DNA of 64,000 bases from Isoetes taiwanensis (taxonomy: Eukaryota > Streptophyta > Lycopodiopsida > Isoetales > Isoetaceae): assembly GCA_021234155.1 (NCBI GenBank), contig JAJEKV010000073.1, positions 2,080,001 to 2,144,000 on the forward strand, written 5' to 3'. Positions 43,309 through 55,569 of this stretch are shown one piece after another. Positions within the stretch are counted from its first letter, which is position 1. Each line of letters opens with the position of its first letter. The position numbers and the translations under genes were made by a program. The notes under the pieces were generated by a model, which saw nothing but the letters and a program-made list of their open reading frames with translations, was not told where the DNA came from and ran no database searches.

Positions 43309-43635
43309 CTGCTCGGAAGAAGGCAATGTGAGAGAGTCATTTGATATTTTATCTATCTTGAACGACAAAATCAAAGAATTATTAATACACTAGTGAGACA
43401 TGATTAAATTACAAGAAATTTATCGCGGCAGCCCACAAACTTTTCTCTTCATTTGTCTCATTTATATGTTTCAAAACGTACAGTAGAAGAAAGTAGTGTG
43501 TGATTAGGAAAATAATGTAAAATAATTGCCTTTCCAAACCTGGGGAATTAACGTGCAACGTCTGTTAATGCAATGGTGTCAAACACACTTGGATTATAAA
43601 CATCTTTGTCACCATGAGCAGACTCGAGTTATAAA
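43309..43635. repeat. Segmental duplication, copy C, resumed
   Basis: Starts 'ctgctcggaagaaggcaatg' and follows 27374-27675 of copy B to 'gactcgagttataaat', then changes abruptly to PAP sequence at 43637. About 20 bp of the duplicated segment between 31459 and 43309 is missing, lost when the chromovirus fragment entered. Confidence 0.8.
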
Positions 43636-43636
43636 T

Positions 43637-44150
43637 GAGAAAATTATGCAGCATTCTTCATTGGGCTAAGGCAAAAGAATTCAGGAAGTTAGGACTCAAT
43701 ACATGCACTACGGCTTTGAAGAATTTTCTTAAGATCGAATACCCAGATCTTAAACATGGTGATGGTTAGCATTTACCTTAGAAAACAAGTTCGAGTTTAT
43801 GCTTTTAAAATGGCTGGGTCTAATCCCAATAAATGGTCATGAAAAAGGAAAAGGTGTCATGTTGGGGCAGTAACTTCAACTCCATCACTTGTAATGGCAG
43901 GTGGATAATGACCTCCTCTTCTAGGGAGAGAGGAATTTGTGCATAAGACTTCTTCATTGTACATTGTATTTGTGGTACTTTATTTAATGGAAATTCGATT
44001 TTATTCAATTCTATTCTGTGCCTTGTTGATTAAAATTCCAAGGTTACAAAAAATATCCTCAAACTTTAATGTGTCCTAGTCATAGTTTGGTGTTTGAACT
44101 TAGGCAATTTGTAATCCTAGTTTGAAAACTTACCTTCATAATCATTGTGT
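43637..44150 (+). pseudogene. Poly(A) polymerase 3'-end fragment, plus strand
   Basis: From 'gaaaattatgcagcattctt' the + strand runs through the PAP C-terminal coding end, frameshifted, to the stop and the shared 3' flank ('tttgtggtactttatttaat'). It is in the opposite orientation to the 1-19 kb copies. Confidence 0.7.
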
Positions 44151-44620
44151 TATTATTGTGATTTAAAAAGTGTCTGATGCATGCATGTTTATATGCTCAT
44201 CCTTGTGTACATTGGTGGTTTTGGGCTTCAGTTGGGCATGAACCTTTACACAATTGATTTTCTCTTGCTTCTGAAATAGTGCTCCCATTTTTAGCATCCC
44301 TACAATATACAACTTTGGATGCGATAGATTATAATCCTCTATTTATTTGGAAATATATTTTAAGGAAGCTTTTTTGTAATCATCTACTCATCCAGAAATA
44401 TGTTTTGCAAACTTGGAACATTCCTAGAAATTTCTTTCGTAGGATATCAATAAATTGGTCCTGAGGTCCAAACACTTCAAGTTAGAGATTGGGTCATTTC
44501 AGCATATTCAGACCTTGGTTGGTTTGCAGGCTTGCCTAATCCCCCTTAACGTTTTGTGCAATTCTAGCATGTCCATGTGACATATCACATCATCTGTTCT
44601 TAAGTCATTAGATCTACCAA
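44151..44620. other. Interval without firm features
   Basis: AT-rich sequence; short frames such as 44279-44464 show no recognisable domain. Confidence 0.4.
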
Positions 44621-44624
44621 TGGC

Positions 44625-45920
44625 GCATCCTAAGACGACTTGTTTGAGAGGCAAGACTTCTATGGTTGTAGCAAACACTACATACAGGTTTCCATTCAGG
44701 CACTCAACCGTGAAGAGTTGAGGAGATGGAAAATGGATTGAGTCTTGTCTTAGACACCTTGTTGGAAGAGTTGAAAAAGCCGTTGTTGGTCTTCTACAGT
44801 GCCATCCATATCCTTCTGCTTTCTCCAATGGAGAAAATTGTGCAGCATTCTTCATTGGGCTGAGACAAAAGAATCCAGCAAGTCTAAATCATATTTTGAC
44901 CTCAATGCATGTGCTTTTTCAAGGATTTTCTTAAGATCGAATACCAATATCTTAAACAAGGGATGGAAGTTAGCATTAACCATATAGTTAGAAAATAAAT
45001 TCCAATTTATGCTCTTACTATTCTAGAGACAAAGAATTTGTACATTTGTACATGCGACTTCTTCCTTAACTTTTGTGGGTACCTCCTCCGCCTTCGCCTG
45101 GCGCCTCCGCCTCCGCCTGGCGCCTGGCGCCTGGCGCCTGCCTGAGGCGCTGCCTGAGGCCTGCCCGAGCGGATGCAGTGATGGATGGCGTTGGAGCAGC
45201 GGCAGTGAAGGATGGCGCCCCTGTGTGTGCCTGAGTGGATGTCCGCCTGCGCGCATACCTGGGGGTGCTGGCGCCTTGGCGCAGGGCTGGTGGATGGGTG
45301 AGGAGGCACCTCCGATGGGCAATTTCCCTGAGCGGTTTTTCTGAGCGCCGCCTTCCCTGCGTGTCTGGGCGATTGGCGTTGGGGGCGTCTGTTTTCCAGC
45401 ACCCAGTTGTGAAGAGGTTACGGTTCGGAGTTGCTTGGTGAAGCTTTGCCTGCTGGAGGTATGAAGGTATGCTTGTTGCTTGTGCAGCAGCATGGATTTT
45501 TGGATTGGTGAGCAGCCATAGTCATCCTGGCAACGGTTTTTTCCCAGGTGGTTTTTAATCCAGGTCATGATGGTTGTGTTCTAGCTCACGTTGTGCTTTG
45601 GTTTAAGGGCTTCGGCCCATGTTCTTGTTTGGACTTCGGTCCAGGATTTCGGTCCCTTATGTACTTGGTCCCATAACCCGATTGGGTTCCGTGGACGTTA
45701 AAAATTTTTCCTTCCTTCCTTCCTTCCTTGTACATCAATATTGTGTTTGTGATACAACATTTAATGGAAATTCGATTTTATTCAATTCTATTCCTTTTCT
45801 TGTTGATTGCAGTTACAACAAAGGTCTTGAATGTTTAAGGTGTCATAGTTATACTTTGGTGTTCGAACTTGGTGCAGTTTGTAATCCTAGTATGAAAATT
45901 TTACCTTCATAGTGATAATT
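44625..45920 (+). pseudogene. Poly(A) polymerase fragment, plus strand, split by a LINE end
   Basis: 44625-45067 contains the PAP RNA-binding region and C-terminal block, frameshifted; 45730-45920 continues its 3' flank. Between lies the 45068-45729 insertion. Other copies read 'cttcttccttgtacatcaat' without the insert, so the pre-insertion state is clear. Confidence 0.75.
45068..45729 (+). mobile_element. LINE 3' end, GC-rich, with TTCC tail
   Basis: Inserted between 'cttcctt' and 'gtacatcaat' of a PAP copy. The first half is very GC-rich with repeated 'ggcgcctggcgcc' (45110-45140). The 3' end has an AACCC-GATT-GGGTT hairpin (45675-45688), GGACGTTAAAAA and a (TTCC)n tail. The frames here (for example 45007-45402) are low-complexity shadows. 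It matches 14404-14460 near its end, so it is a truncated member of that LINE family. Confidence 0.7.
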
Positions 45921-46084
45921 GTAATTGTGGTATTATTGTTTTTAAAAACTGTGTGATGCATGCATGTTTGTACGCCCATCCTTTGTGCACAATGTTGGGG
46001 GTGGGCATAAACGAAGTAGATGATTGCGTTGCAAGGCAAGAAGCTAAAGAGATTTTACATTAAAAGATTTGTGATAGAGTTTAC

Positions 46085-46715
46085 AACAAGGGGCATCCTG
46101 GGACGACTTGTTTGAGAGGCAAAACTTCTTTGGATGTAGCAAATACTACATACAGGTTTCCATTCAGGCACTCAACTGTGAAGAGTTGAGGAGATGGAAA
46201 GCGGATTGAATCTTGTCTCAGACACCTTATTGTAAGAGTTGAAAAAAACAGTGCAGTGCCATCCATATCCTTCTGCTTCTCCAATGGAGAAAATTATGCA
46301 GCATTCTTCATTGGGCTAAGGCAAAAGAGTCCAGGAATTCTAAATCATACTTCAATGCATGCGCTATCGCTTTCAAGGATTTTCTTAAGATTGAATATCT
46401 AGGTCTTAGACAAGGTATGAAGATTAGCATTAACCATGGAGTTAGAAAACAAGTTCCAGTTTATGCTCTTAAAATGGCTGGATCTGAACCCAACACATGG
46501 TCAGCAAAAAGGAAAAGATGTCATGTTGGGGCGTTAACTTCAACTCCATCCCTTGTAACTGCAGATGGAGAATGACCTCCTATTCTAGAGACGAAGAATT
46601 TGTACATATCACTTCTTCCTTGTACATCAATATTGTATATTGTATATGTGATACATCATTTAAAGGAAATTCAATTTTATTCTATTCTATTCTATTTTAC
46701 TTCTCTATTGCAGTA
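46085..46715 (+). pseudogene. Poly(A) polymerase fragment, plus strand
   Basis: The + strand begins at 'ggatgcccttgtt'-equivalent sequence and covers the RNA-binding region, DFLK..DLKQG, SDPNTWSAKRKRCH and ...SLVTADGE end, then the shared 3' flank. Frame changes occur near 46250-46290 and 46370. It is the nearest PAP copy to the inverted-repeat arm that follows. Confidence 0.8.
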
Positions 46716-47725
46716 GATTAAAAGTTGCAAAGATATCAATTGCTTATATGAACCTGCTCATTTGCATGCAAAATTCTTTGCTTTGGCTTAAGTGTCCAAT
46801 GTTATGTTTCAAAAAGTTGATTCCATTCATTGTAGAGACAGATAAGAGTTAGATCTTCAAGAATATGACATAGTTTCTCATCTATATGAGCATGGAGAAT
46901 GCATTCTTAAGATATAAGAACTGAAAGATAAGCAGGTAAATAGGCAATGTCTATCATAGTTTGCATTTGATGACCAGATGACTAACTTAGATTCCATAGT
47001 TTCTCGTTAGAACATTTCTTTTGGAAGCTTATTTATGAATATGAGAAACTACCAATGAAGATTGGAGAGCATATGCATATCTTTGCTTCATCCTATGCTT
47101 GCGAAAAGGTGATTTTGTGTTCATCAAAGGAGTCATAACTTGATGTAATAACTTTATTATATGTTGCATAAGCTACTGAGTTACTCCGTTACGCATACGT
47201 GGATTGCAAAAAAGTGTAGATTAAAGAGTTTTAGATACGAATTGCATAGATTGATTTTTTCACCAGAACCCTATCAAAAGCCACATTTAATGTCCTGTGT
47301 GTTTTTACTTAATTTGTTTCACTGTTCAAGTTCAGTGCATGAATATAGTTACTAGATAAGAGAACTATGCTTTAATTATGTGTTGGTTCCTTTTACAATG
47401 GAGCCATATAGGTAAGTTAAAATTATAATGCAAAACATTTTTGCTCCTATATCATGCATCCATTCATCTAACTGTTCCTAGGGAATTAGGTTATCAAAGG
47501 GAAATGGAAGAGCATGCATACAAGAGAAAAAGAGGAAAGAAATAGAAGGACTTACTGAGGATTTATTTGCCAATGGATAGCAAGTGAGACAAATGATCCA
47601 AACTTCTTCATTCTTATTGTGATCCTTCCACTTAAGGAAAAGAAAGAAGTTTCAGATGCAAGCGCTGAGAAGCATTCTACATAGATAACTTGACAAACAA
47701 GTAATTTGGATGAGTGTAGGCCTCT
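46716..47725 (+). repeat. Inverted-repeat arm matching 16270-17330
   Basis: Reverse-complement match to the downstream region of the PAP copy at 17487, including 'gcattctccatgctcatata' (reversed) and the conserved frame at 47552-47809 read on the minus strand. Together with 46085-46715 the inverted repeat spans about 1.6 kb, with 28 kb between the arms. Confidence 0.8.
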
Positions 47726-48096
47726 TGGAGACAATCTGTATATAGTAATAAAAGCAAAAAATGATAGTCTGTGCAGCATCTCTCGGCCGTTCATTTTGTT
47801 GTGTTTCACAACTTTCGTTTTGGACCATTAATTTTATGACCGTCCAATTATGTTTTTGAAAGGGCACATTTTTTGCACGCCTCCTTGTTAACTGCCTTGA
47901 GAAAGAACGTCAGATTTAAAAACAGTTTATATCTAGGTAAATCAATGCGTCTCTTCCTTGCCAGTGAATGCCAGAATAGCATGGAGTTTTACAAACATAA
48001 GGCAAGGAAAAAGGGACGTTGCTGTGGGCGAAAGGTAGTCCGAGCAAAAGCTTTGCTTTGCCATCAATTGCATTTAATTGTTGTCCATTCCCATTG

Positions 48097-48206
48097 ATGT
48101 AAAATTGCTTCAATTCTTCTTCCTTTGCTTTTAGAACGGGCTATTCTCATTGATGTAAAATTGCTTCGATTCTTCTTCCTTTGCTTTCAGAATGGGCTGT
48201 TCAGTT
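48097..48206. repeat. Two-copy tandem repeat of about 57 bp
   Basis: 'gatgtaaaattgcttcaattcttcttcctttgcttttagaacgggct' is followed by a near-copy ending 'ttgctttcagaatgggct'. Each copy ends in a polypyrimidine-AG that resembles a splice acceptor. Confidence 0.75.
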
Positions 48207-48326
48207 TTGAGGAGGAAAAAGATTAGACAACCTGTGAGAATGGTTAGAACGCTTATTCTGGATGGGGATTGTATGGATGCTTGCGGTGTTTTGGACGAAG
48301 TCATTCATTACGTTAAAGCTTCTTAA
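48192..48326 (+). CDS. Short 44-codon frame beginning MGCS
   Basis: A small frame follows the acceptor-like 'tgctttcag'. It starts ATG at 48192-48194, reads 'MGCSVLRRKKIRQPVRMVRT' and ends at TAA 48324-48326. A near-copy of its last 37 codons follows in the tandem repeat with the same frame kept and mostly missense differences. I do not recognise a family. It may be the last exon of a decayed gene rather than a gene in itself. Confidence 0.35.
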   Translation: MGCSVLRRKKIRQPVRMVRTLILDGDCMDACGVLDEVIHYVKAS

Positions 48327-48446
48327 GCTTGAAAAAGATTAGACAGCCTGTGAGAATGGTTAGAACGCTTATTCTGGATGGGGATTGTACGAAAGCTCGT
48401 GGTGTTTTGGACGAAGCCATTCATTGCGTCAAAGCTTCTTAAGGTT
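48215..48446. repeat. Two-copy tandem repeat of 116 bp
   Basis: Units 48215-48330 and 48331-48446 begin 'gaaaaagattagacaacctg' and 'gaaaaagattagacagcctg'. Differences cluster in the middle (codons DCMDACG versus DCTKARG). Confidence 0.85.
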
Positions 48447-50350
48447 GGTCTTGTTTTGAAGCTCGAAGCCTGTAAAAACTCCGAACTCTGAGTTCTGATG
48501 TCTGATGAAAAAAAAAATATCAAATGCATTCTGGCATCGACCACTTCTTTTTAGGGTCTTACATCAGAACATTAGGCAGCCTTGGCGAATTTGGAGGTTC
48601 ATTGTTGATGCCCGATTCTTTCATCAACAAGGTCGTCTGAATGCCAGGTTTTGTGCAGAGGGTTATTGCCTATTCTGGCTCAGGGCATGCTTTCCACAGG
48701 TTACCTTTTACCTTTTATGTAAATATGTTTCGGCAGGTACGCAGGCTTTTCCTCTGGGTTCAAATTCCAATTCATCTATTATAGTGTAATGTCAATTATA
48801 GTATGTGATTCTAGCAGCGATGCTAGATAGACCAGTTGCAACAGAATTTTTTAGAAACGCCAAGTTTGTCAGTACCAATAAGGGCTATTAAACTATAACC
48901 AGGGTTTATATACAAATAGAACAAGATCGTGCAATAAAATCTCTTGTACAAGCGGCCATGATATGCAAGAGCCCCCCACCAGTGCATGGCATATGCTCAT
49001 GTCACAGTCCCCTTTTCTCAGCTCCAGACATGTTCTTCTATTTCTTCTATCTATTAGATCTAAATACTACCCTAGATAATTGTCATATAGCATGCAAAAC
49101 CTTTTCAGATTCATCCTTAGCTTTCAAATCCGCCAGTCTTGCTTTTATTAAGTATTGTAGATCAATTTGCACCTTCATTCTCTTGAATAGCTTGAATATT
49201 GGGTGCTTGACTTAGAATTTGAGCTCTGCACAAAGATCTCAAGAAGATAGACGCTAATCTTCTGCCATATTTTACCTTTGCATCCTTTAATAGGCTACCT
49301 GACTATGGTTTGAGCTGTAAATCTTACATCTGTAATGAATGTAAATAACAGTTCACGATCATGTATGTTTCTCTCTCTTAGCAAAACAGTACTTTAAGTT
49401 ATTGGTGCACATTAAGTATTTTGTACTTTTGGCTTTTTTATGTGTTCCTTGAGTTTACATGCTTGGACAAATATACTTTGGTTCAATCTCAAGTAATATA
49501 TAAGGGCAATCTCAGAAAGATGAACTGATTTTCAATTTTTCTAGGTGGTTCGAAGTATGGAACCAAGTGAACAATGCTCCCTTTTGAAGTTTGTAACAAG
49601 CTTTTCTTGGGCACCATCATTCTAATTCAAGCATCTGCACCCACCTTTTAAAATTCATAAGGTAAGTTGTAACATTACTGGTTCTTTTTATTTTTCCCTA
49701 CGTCTCTTGTAGTTCATGTACATGCCATTGTCGTTAATACGCTGTAATTGTCATGAATTCGTACAGCTTTTCACAATATAGAAGTTAAGTGTCATTTCTA
49801 GACTTCCAACTCCTTTATATAATATCTAAATTGGCATCTTAATCTCCCATTTTTTTGGATGTAGAAGAACATGTCTTGCCTTTTACCAGCATCAAATATG
49901 TCAATTAGTTGTTTAATGTTATCTGGAGTAGAATGATAAAGAATTTGTTTCTGTGTAGCAAATGCAATACAGCTAGGTCATGATTATACTTTGATAGGCA
50001 GGTGATCCTTGTTTGCAAGCTTTCAATTCTTATGCTGAGAATTAGAAAACTAATATGTTTGAATTTCAGTCCATCTCTTATGGTCTATGGGAGCTCAGGT
50101 TTTGGGGTTGCTGCAGTATAATTGTACTGGTTCTTAAGCTTGTGACCTTATGATGGTGTCTATGGAGGATGCTTCTATACAATTATGTTGTTGACCACCC
50201 TAATGATGATAAGCATGCAGATTCACGATCTTACCATCTTATATATAGAAACATGATAAAAGTCTTTATGCTCCATGTGTGTTCTAACTTCATTCCTTCT
50301 AGCTTTCCAAAGTAAAATTATTGTCTTTTCTTATGCTTATTTTTGTATAG
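48447..50350. other. Interval without firm features
   Basis: Probable intron-like AT-rich sequence. The frame at 48505-48789 has no known domain. No repeat boundary or RNA gene is recognised. Confidence 0.4.
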
Positions 50351-50625
50351 GTGGCATCTGATACATCAGTCTGGGCAGTCATTGCGGGGCAAGATGTTGA
50401 TAGACTTCCTATTGCATCTACATGTTACAAAGGTAAGATTATTTCTCTGTAGTTTAAAGCTATCCTGGCAGCTGGGCAAGATGGCGAATTCATTGACATT
50501 GTAATTTTGAATTTGGGTTTCTAATCTAAATGCTATTTAATGTTTGTTAGCTTCCGACGTATCAGCGGTCAAGTACTCTTCGAATGAAGTTCCAGTATGC
50601 CATCAGCTCGAATTCAGGATTCTAG
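50351..50625 (+). pseudogene. Last two exons of a UPL6-like HECT ubiquitin ligase
   Basis: Exon 50351-50432 sits between an AG acceptor and GTAAG donor and reads '[20 protein letters not shown]' then 'IASTCYK'. Exon 50551-50625 reads 'LPTYQRSSTLRMKFQYAISS' and 'NSGF' to a TAG. This is the end of the HECT domain, including the TC with the catalytic cysteine, which in HECT ligases carries ubiquitin. It fits the C-terminus of plant UPL6-type proteins. A small deletion just before the donor shifts the frame, and the normal terminal residues after GF are missing. No upstream HECT exons were recognised, so it is a 3' gene fragment. Confidence 0.7.
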
Positions 50626-51447
50626 TTATCATAGCATGTTAAATGGAAAACTAGGTTGGTATTTCTGCTCTATAGCATCTACGTCTGAGCAGATCCAGCA
50701 ATGCTTCTGCTTTGCGATAGCCAAGCTTTCTGCTTGCTCGAGGCCTCAGTTGTCAGAGCCTTATTGTGTACATTCAGAGTTATAGTTTGGGGTGTGGGAT
50801 TCGGCATCCCTATTGTTGCTATTTTAATTGCCATCATCAGTTTCTTTTATATAGAACCCCTCTCTATGGATATCAAAAGCCTGGGGGCAGTCCTTTGACG
50901 TTAATAGCTCAGGTATTTGTTGTAGTTGCTCAAAGATGGAAAACCTTTCTGCAAGAGTGTCTACTTTATAGGTGGAAGATAAGAAATCCGCCATCCATGG
51001 AAGTAGGAATTTCAGGGGGAATGCTCATTCTGCCTTACATCTAAAACTAATCTGAGTCCACTCTATCCATTCTACTTTGTTATGATCCCTAAACTCAATC
51101 TAGCAACTGATTTTTAATGGTTCTAAGCTGGCTAACTCTTGGGCTTCAAGGCTAGTGAAGAAAGCTAGCTCAGAGAAAAGCAAAAGAAGGGCTTCTGATA
51201 GTCTGGAAACATGCAGCTCATTAAAACCTTTAATAATGTTTCAACTGGAAAGGTAAGAGTTCTTCCTGTACATGCTGCAGACTCATTCCTAGGCAGGTAA
51301 AATCATCTCGGCTCAAAGCTTTGGTATATTAGCGATTGGAGATGGCTATTTCAAACTAGACAAGCGCCATAATGTAGTCAAATGCTGCATATTGCAAATC
51401 TATGAAGCGAAAATGACAGAATTCAATTATTTCACAGATACAAGAGA

Positions 51448-51735
51448 TTGCCATTGGGTTCTGGAAAATCTGCATGGGTAATGATGATCCTATTTGAAAA
51501 GGTATGTACTATCAGGCTGGGTCTCACTGTGTATAAAGGACATGGCAGGTTGGAAGAAACCATGCATGATCTGGAAAAAGCATTTGCTATTTTTCCAGAT
51601 ATCGAGGCCATCGCTATGCAAAGTCACATGATCAAAATAGAAAATTACCAGAGCATGGATGCAGAAGCTATAAAGATGTACGAAACTTTGAAATTGGCAT
51701 CTATAAATGTTGATAATTTGATCATGTCATGGTAG
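51448..51735 (+). other. 95-codon frame, weak helical-repeat resemblance
   Basis: The frame includes 'YKGHGRLEETMHDLEKAF' and 'SMDAEAIKMYETLKLASINV'. The spacing resembles pentatricopeptide or TPR repeats, but the match is weak. A GTATGT donor-like motif follows 51500. I would not call it a gene on this evidence. Confidence 0.25.
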
Positions 51736-51739
51736 AATT

Positions 51740-53929
51740 GTTAGTGGAGATGATCATGTCGTAGAAGCCTTCCAATCTTGGGTTGACTTTTGTTGTCCCT
51801 TATTTAACACGCTTTCAGAGTCACTTTATTTGCGCATCATTTATTGCTTGCAGTCAAAATGCAATATGGAAAAAAAATAGAGTGAAACATGGGCCTGTTA
51901 TTTCTATGCAATTGTTCTTCCCCCCATTCAGATGAATGAGGACATAACTGTCGTTATGGACCCCTTATTATGGATGTGATTACCATCTTTAGAAGAAAAG
52001 AATGTTACCGTGTTTAGAACAATGCTTGGAGCATGGGGAAATCACCTATTTTTCAGCGTAACCTTGCAAGGTATGAATTAAGATCCTCCTTTGACACCAA
52101 AGAGAATTCATATGTATAATATGAAAGAAGCTATGTCTATAAAATGTGGAATCATGCCAAGATGGAAGTCATTGTACTTTATTTTTCATTTCTATTTTGA
52201 ACACGGACAGTTGGGAACATGAAATCAGAATGCTTCTTCTACCTAGATGCCATATGTAGTATGCTGATGAGGCTCCTCTTCTTGAAGATGAATGTTGCCC
52301 ATGAAGACTTTTAACAGTGTTTTAGCTAGAAAGATAAGAGTTCTGCATGTAAAAGTTTTGATTTTTCAAACTTGGGACCACGATATGTATGGCAATTGCA
52401 GTGTGTCAAGGGGTTGGGAAGAAAGGTTGCAAGGTTTTGGCAAAATTGAAAATTAACATGGTACAACTTCATGCAAGTTGATACTTTTGGAGCAATAGAA
52501 AAGACTAAAACACGCATGTATCTCCATATGATGCCAACTTCATTCCTATCTGCATTCTTATGTTATATTATGTTCATGCCACGTGAAATATGCCTCATAG
52601 CAAGGATTTGTGTTACGAACAAATGATCATGTTTATTTATGTAATGCAACATAAAATACACTTTTTTGTGTGCATTTGATTTGTTAAATAAATTGCTTTA
52701 CGAACTCAAATTTGTTTTGTGAAAAGCATGTGAAAAGAGGTAAGGTATATCCTAACAATAGATGACCTTTCTGGACAGAAACTACAAATTTCAATCTTAT
52801 TTCATTTGCAAAAATTTAATATAAGCTTACACAAGCACCCATTTTTCCAAAGGGCAACAATTTTGGTTCTTCGTCTTCAGAAACTAACAGAGCATTTACA
52901 GGTTCTCATTGTATGCACAACACGGCTGGGTACTTTCACTAATGTAGGATGACGCTCAATGTATGCCCAATGTATGCCCAATAATGCTGGGTACTTTCAC
53001 TATGATATGTAGGATGACGAATCTGCATGGAAAAGTGGTGTGTAAAATGTGACTTCCATTTTAATTATTGTTGCTTACCAAGGGCAATTTTGCCTCATTG
53101 CTTGGAATTGGTGGTTATTATGCATACACGTCACACACACATAAACAGTTGAGTTAACAAGCAGGGCTCCATTCAAAAATGGAGTCCATAAATTGTGCTT
53201 TTTCTATTCAAGCATATGATGGGTTGTAGGTTATTTTACAAAGAAACTTAGTCTATGATGCCATTAACAATGTGTAATAAACTTTTACAATTGACAAAGA
53301 ACTTTAAATGTTCCAATAAAATCTCCACCAAAAGGAAAAGAAACTCATAGGGTAGTCTTTTGTTAGTGGTTTAGCACAACAGTCCTTTCTAGCTAAAACT
53401 TTTTACGGCCAAACTTAAATAGAATAAGATAGAATAGAATAGAATAGATAGAAAAGGCAGTTAGATTCGGCATTACCACAGTTTATGGCACTGCCATACA
53501 CAAACAAGGTGTATTTCTAAGTTTGGTGGTGAGAGAAGATGAGTTTCATTATTATAACTTCCTTGATACAAAGAAGCAACCTATACATGAATATGTTCAA
53601 AACCAAAAAAAATTGTTCCTTCTAGATATGATCAACACTGTGGATGCTTCAACTTCGTACCTAGGATAAGGAAAAAAAATAAAAACAAAAGAACAAAAAT
53701 ATTGAACCCTACTTGGTGGTTTCTCAAAGTCCCTACGAATCTTGTTGTCAGCTTGTAGGCTAATCCACCCATTTTTCCAAGCCCCCTCGTTCTTAAGTTT
53801 AGCTAATCGATGTTCTAGTGGGGTTGTCTAGAGGTGGAGGTTTGGCTATTCAATCTAAAAAGTTCACTTGGGCGGTAAAAAAATTGGGCTAAAATTTTAA
53901 CTATTTTGGCATTTTTTCACATTTAGTTT
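51740..53929. other. Interval without firm features
   Basis: AT-rich. Contains a local repeat of 'caatgtatgcccaatgtatg' (52950-52985) and a (GAATA)n microsatellite at 53418-53450. No gene recognised. Confidence 0.4.
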
Positions 53930-55556
53930 TGTGATGTTCCAGGGAAATATACGCCATAAATACGTATATTTCCAGGACCGTCACTATACAAGTCTATCTT
54001 CATAGCCTTGTATACCATAGATTGTGGCACTAGGGGGCATGACTAAGTTATTCATATAACTTAGCCAACCTTAGGTTAAGACCATCTTCCACGTGGCCTT
54101 AACCTATTGGGCACCCGCCACACGGACTTACCCTATTGGAGCCACGTGGCATAACATGTGAACCCTAACCTATAACGGCCTAAACCCTAACCCTAGACCT
54201 CTTTTCTGGCTCCAACAGTCTGGGAACCTTCTTCGCGCTCGAAACCCCGTTTCAAGAACCGTCTGCTGTGGCACAGGATAGCGTGGCAGCCCCCAGAGCG
54301 TGAGCGCATCAGCAGGAGTGGGAGCTACCTCGAACACCTTGAAGATCATGGAGACGCCAGGATTGGGAGGGAGTGCTTCTGGAGCAGGTATGTAGAGTAG
54401 TGCTCTTGGTAGATCATCTGGAAGTTAGCACTCCAGATGGGTTAGTATTTCGTAGCTAGAGTAGAGCCATCCTAGAACCCTTACTCAACATCTTGAACCC
54501 TAATCAAGGAACCCTAACTGTAAGTTAGATATGTATGATTAGGTTAAGATGTTCTTATGATGTTACCATGATGTGATGTGATGATGGTTGATCATGTTTG
54601 CTCCTCTTGTATTGGGAAGGGGGGTAGAGACCTAGTAGCCTTACTTAGTAGTATACTCCTAGTTTAGACCCCTTAGTTCCTATTATTATGCGGCCTGTGC
54701 ATAGGAACCCACCGGGCTATGGAGGCTATGATGTGACTCAGCACTACACAACGGGGCTAGAGGCAATACGGAGGGAGGATCCCTGCCGAGCGGGGGCTAC
54801 GGGGGATCCCATAGTGGGCTAGGCTTATGGTCGGTCACTTCGTGTGGGCCGAGCATGGGTCCGACACCTCCTGGGGCGATGGTGTCGCCCTGCCTCTCAA
54901 GAGTTGCAAGTGTCAGCTTGGCTCTTGTTTTGGGGGGGTTCAGTCGGGTACGAATCGTGTGTCGCCACGATTCTCTAGCCGTCCGAGGAGCCTCTAGACC
55001 CTGGGAAGGGGAGATGCAACCCTTCCTGCCTCGACGGACCAAGCCCCGATGGGTGATGCCATGGGATTGCGTATCCGGAAGGCTAGAGTCACGCCAGAGC
55101 TTGATCTAGCCCATCTGCAAAGTATGCACAGGAGGGGCGGATGGAGTGGTCAATCCTAGCCATTGTCTTATGCCAGCCCTCGCCATTGTTATGACTCGGT
55201 CTGCTCTATCTTGAGGCCTAGCCAGTCAGTCATCCTCCTTACGAGTCCGAGCCATGGGTAGGAGCTCTCATGTTTTATGGTTTATGATTATCATCTTTGC
55301 ACTTGTGGATATGTGATGGACTACCCTTCGAGGTAGTATGTTGTATTGCTGTTGCTAGTTCTGACGTGTTTTATGCTTCCCCTGTGATAGGAGCCCATAG
55401 GGGAAGGGCGCGCAAGACACCTTCGTGTCCTTTTTCCGCACTACGATCATCTCAGAGTGCGGGGCAGACGAAGGGCCCATGCGGTTGTCGAGTCGGACGG
55501 GGGATTTCCTGCCGAGTGTACGGCGGGGTGCCGTATATTTAGCAGCGAGCGTCACA
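53930..55556 (+). repeat. 5' LTR of a degraded Ty3/gypsy element
   Basis: Starts TGTGATGTTCC and ends AGCGTCACA, so the termini are inverted (TGTGA...TCACA). At 1,627 bp it is long. It is immediately followed by a primer-binding site. The second LTR lies outside the window, or is lost. Confidence 0.75.
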
Positions 55557-55557
55557 A

Positions 55558-55569
55558 TGGTATCAGAGC
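55558..55569 (+). promoter_or_regulatory. Primer-binding site, initiator-Met tRNA
   Basis: TGGTATCAGAGC lies 1 nt after the LTR end. It is the complement of the 3' end of plant initiator methionine tRNA and primes minus-strand synthesis in many copia and gypsy elements. Confidence 0.9.

Noticed and set aside
45007-45568. Overlapping frames of 97-181 residues in the GC-rich block
   Set aside because: Repetitive GCC/CGC sequence with no stop codons by composition; no domain. They lie in a LINE 3' fragment.
51448-51735. Pentatricopeptide repeat gene
   Set aside because: Only vague helical-repeat spacing; no repeated 35-residue pattern.
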